Assembly: GCA_025996695.1 (NCBI GenBank)
Contig: BNTP01000122.1
Location: 1 to 6,474 of the forward strand
DNA: 6,474 bases
DNA from: Bacteroidia bacterium
GTDB taxonomy: Bacteria; Bacteroidota; Bacteroidia; Bacteroidales; Azobacteroidaceae
Direction of reading: 5' to 3'
The notes under the pieces are model-generated. The model was not told where the DNA came from and made no database searches. It saw only the letters and a list, made by a program, of their open reading frames with translations. Position 1 is the stretch's first letter, and every line of letters starts with the position of its first letter. Positions 5,867 to 6,474 of this stretch are shown piece after piece. The translations under genes and the position numbers were made by a program.

Positions 5867-5901
5867 TTGCAAAATATAGCACCTCAAAAAAAGATTTAGC
5901 C
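5867..5901 (-). repeat. Right 35-bp end repeat
   Basis: Complement of 5142-5176 with one mismatch (A versus T in the GAGGAGC/GAGGTGC segment). Its last 26 bases also form the left arm of the adjacent terminator-like hairpin. Confidence 0.9.
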
Positions 5902-5935
5902 AGTTTTTCGGCTAAATCTTTTTTTGAGGTGCTAT
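5876..5935. terminator. Bidirectional terminator-like hairpin (26-bp perfect stem)
   Basis: A perfect 26-bp stem (5876-5901 / 5910-5935) surrounds an eight-base loop, AGTTTTTC. The heart of it, A7-GATTTAGCC-loop-GGCTAAATC-T7 (5885-5925), is the classic layout of an intrinsic terminator working on both strands. A minus-strand coding-like fragment ends with TAG at 5934-5932, inside the right arm, as expected for a 3' end. No real plus-strand gene precedes it. Confidence 0.75.
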
Positions 5936-6024
5936 GAAAAATACCCGGCAGTGCGATACAGGAAAAAATCCTTATCTTTCAGTCCATAGTTAGCGGAAAC
6001 AAATCGTTGTAATTTACCGTTCTT
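5932..6024 (-). pseudogene. Coding-like fragment without a start codon
   Basis: Following an in-frame TAA (6027-6025), 30 codons read KNGKLQRFVSANYGLKDKDF and then FLYRTAGYFS before TAG at 5934-5932. No ATG or GTG start is suitably placed and all three frames upstream are soon closed. A terminator follows immediately. The composition looks protein-like (alternating aromatic and charged residues), and could be the C-terminus of a transposase or a beta-barrel strand, but I do not recognise a family. It may be a decayed 3' end of a lost gene or chance. Confidence 0.25.
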
Positions 6025-6041
6025 TTATTGTATTATGGCTG

Positions 6042-6049
6042 CAAAGGTA
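6042..6049 (-). promoter_or_regulatory. Possible Bacteroidota -7 box
   Basis: TACCTTTG on the minus strand followed by GCAGCC is an exact TAnnTTTG. No TTTG lies at the usual distance upstream, so support is partial. It would drive leftward transcription through the coding-like fragment to the terminator at 5876-5935. Confidence 0.4.
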
Positions 6050-6092
6050 CAAAAAAATCCAACCCCCGAATTTTTCGCCCCCATTTTCACCC

Positions 6093-6129
6093 AAAAACGA
6101 GGATTCCTGTTAAGAATCCTCGTTTTTTT
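6093..6129. terminator. Intrinsic terminator-like hairpin
   Basis: AAAAACGAGGATTC (6093-6106) pairs perfectly with GAATCCTCGTTTTT (6114-6127) around a seven-base loop CTGTTAA. The T-run continues to 6129 on the plus strand, and five T's follow the stem on the minus strand. It could act in both directions. Its left arm is also part of the 6090-6114 inverted repeat. Confidence 0.65.
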
Positions 6130-6164
6130 ATTTTGTCGAAATGAAGCTGATTTCATTTTGAGAA

Positions 6165-6172
6165 CAAAAGTA
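6165..6172 (-). promoter_or_regulatory. Possible Bacteroidota -7 box
   Basis: TACTTTTG on the minus strand matches TAnnTTTG, with a TTG (in ATACTTG) 20 bases upstream as a partial -33 box. Only about 40 bp downstream lies the hairpin at 6093-6127, so any transcript might be very short unless it reads through. Confidence 0.35.
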
Positions 6173-6474
6173 CAGCCTATGCTCCGACCAAACAAGTATT
6201 TAACAAAGTTTGACAGAAAAACCTCTTAATTTATGTGAAAAAAAAGTGGGTTTTTTCACCCGAAAAATGGGTGATTTTTAGGTGCAAAAGTGGGTGCCGA
6301 AGCGGGTTTTTGCCTGCTAACTCCTTGATACTCAATATAAACCCGACTCTTAACAGGAATCGTCGTTTTTGGGGCAAAAAACCCGATTATGGAAAACAAA
6401 TTGTTTGATTATTTTTTAACTAAGAATAACAAAAAATAACAAAAAGTATCCCACACAGGGATTAGCCTGTGGTT

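Larger units (their letters stand above)
5142..5901. mobile_element. Candidate non-autonomous element: 760-bp palindromic island with 35-bp inverted ends
   Basis: The ends are GGCTAAATC-T7-GAGGAGCTATATTTTGCAA (5142-5176) and its complement (5867-5901), matching at 34 of 35 positions. Between them lies GC-rich DNA with no credible gene but many palindromes and one copy of a dispersed repeat. No transposase is encoded and no target duplication is evident in the flanks (CAAAAAA on the left, AGTTTTT on the right). It could be a MITE-like passenger, a composite of several REP-type repeats, or an invertible segment. The boundaries rest on the inverted repeats only. Confidence 0.55.
6090..6373. repeat. 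Pair of 25-bp inverted repeats 234 bp apart
   Basis: The complement of 6090-6114 (core CTTAACAGGAATCCTCG, then T5GGG) recurs at 6349-6373 as CTTAACAGGAATCGTCG, then T5GGG, with one mismatch. The interior contains no gene. It has a hairpin GTGAAAAAA / TTTTTTCAC (6235-6243 / 6251-6259), an overlapping CACCC / GGGTG (6257-6261 / 6269-6273), and AAAAGTGGGT twice (6242-6251, 6286-6295). Confidence 0.7.
5936..6474. other. AT-rich intergenic DNA to the window end
   Basis: No convincing gene is present. Apart from the promoter boxes, terminator and inverted repeats listed separately, there is an 11-bp near-palindrome around 6139-6160 (AAATGAA / TTCATTT). A six-base-pair hairpin CACAGG / CCTGTG (6454-6459 / 6466-6471) sits at the very end and may belong to a structure cut off by the window. 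A 16-codon frame at 6389-6439 has no supporting evidence. Confidence 0.6.

Noticed and set aside
5222..5882. Several open frames of 65-118 codons on both strands within the island
   Set aside because: They overlap one another in many frames, read through palindromes, and have Arg/Pro/Ala-rich composition set by GC-rich repeats. None has a domain or a sensible start context.
5142..5935. CRISPR array or tRNA/rRNA gene as an explanation of the repeats
   Set aside because: The repeats are inverted and of differing sequence and spacing, with no regular direct repeat-spacer pattern. No tRNA cloverleaf or rRNA-conserved segment was recognised.
6025..6156. Minus-strand 43-codon frame (starts MKSASFRQNK) downstream of a possible promoter
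   Set aside because: It runs through the terminator-like hairpin, a second promoter box and homopolymer runs, and the protein shows no recognisable features.
6035..6229. Plus-strand 64-codon frame
   Set aside because: It crosses the hairpin at 6093-6127 and AT-rich spacer, with no promoter or family resemblance.
6389..6439. 16-codon plus-strand frame (MENKLFDYFLTKNNKK)
   Set aside because: Too short and low in complexity to support; no promoter or conserved context is visible, and the downstream sequence is cut off by the window.

Overview
The window reads as Bacteroidota, most likely Bacteroidales. Four things point there. The large exported protein ends in a Por/type IX secretion sorting tail. 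Promoters match the TTTG–N19-21–TAnnTTTG form of that phylum. The serine protease and the TonB-like protein carry sequence typical of Bacteroidales. A fragment of a TraA-type ATPase of Bacteroides conjugative transposons is present. No ribosomal or single-copy marker gene is here to fix the genus. The mix of dispersed GC-rich palindromes in an AT-rich background recalls the repeat-laden genomes of gut-symbiont Bacteroidales, but that is only an impression.

Layout. Positions 1-180 hold the leftward start of a probable insertion sequence (35 codons of a likely transposase, running off the window). It abuts and truncates a leftward traA-like ParA ATPase (about 180-370). Positions 371-767 are intergenic and contain a GC-rich 76-bp repeat (copy A) within a larger palindrome. 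A DegP/HtrA-family serine protease with only one PDZ domain lies at 768-1994 on the plus strand. Two bases after its stop, the leftward pair begins: a TonB-like protein (1997-2698) whose start overlaps by 10 bp the end of a large secreted CotH-kinase-family protein (2689-5073). The pair is driven by a clear phylum-type promoter at 5101-5132.

Positions 5142-5935 form a gene-free, GC-rich island bounded by 35-bp inverted repeats. It is packed with nested palindromes, including a perfect 19-bp hairpin with a GAA loop, and holds a second copy (copy B) of the 76-bp repeat seen before the protease. A third copy of the end repeat lies inverted beside the right end, making a perfect 26-bp hairpin that looks like a bidirectional terminator. 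Positions 5936-6474 are AT-rich, with a coding-like fragment on the minus strand, two candidate minus-strand promoters, a strong terminator-like hairpin and another inverted-repeat pair (6090-6114 / 6349-6373).

The three intact genes all concern the cell envelope: periplasmic proteolysis, an inner-membrane/periplasm-spanning TonB-type protein, and a surface or secreted CotH-like enzyme exported by the type IX system. Coupling of the last two suggests a joint role, which is inference. The most unusual content is the palindromic island and its inverted and direct end repeats, a candidate non-autonomous mobile or invertible element.
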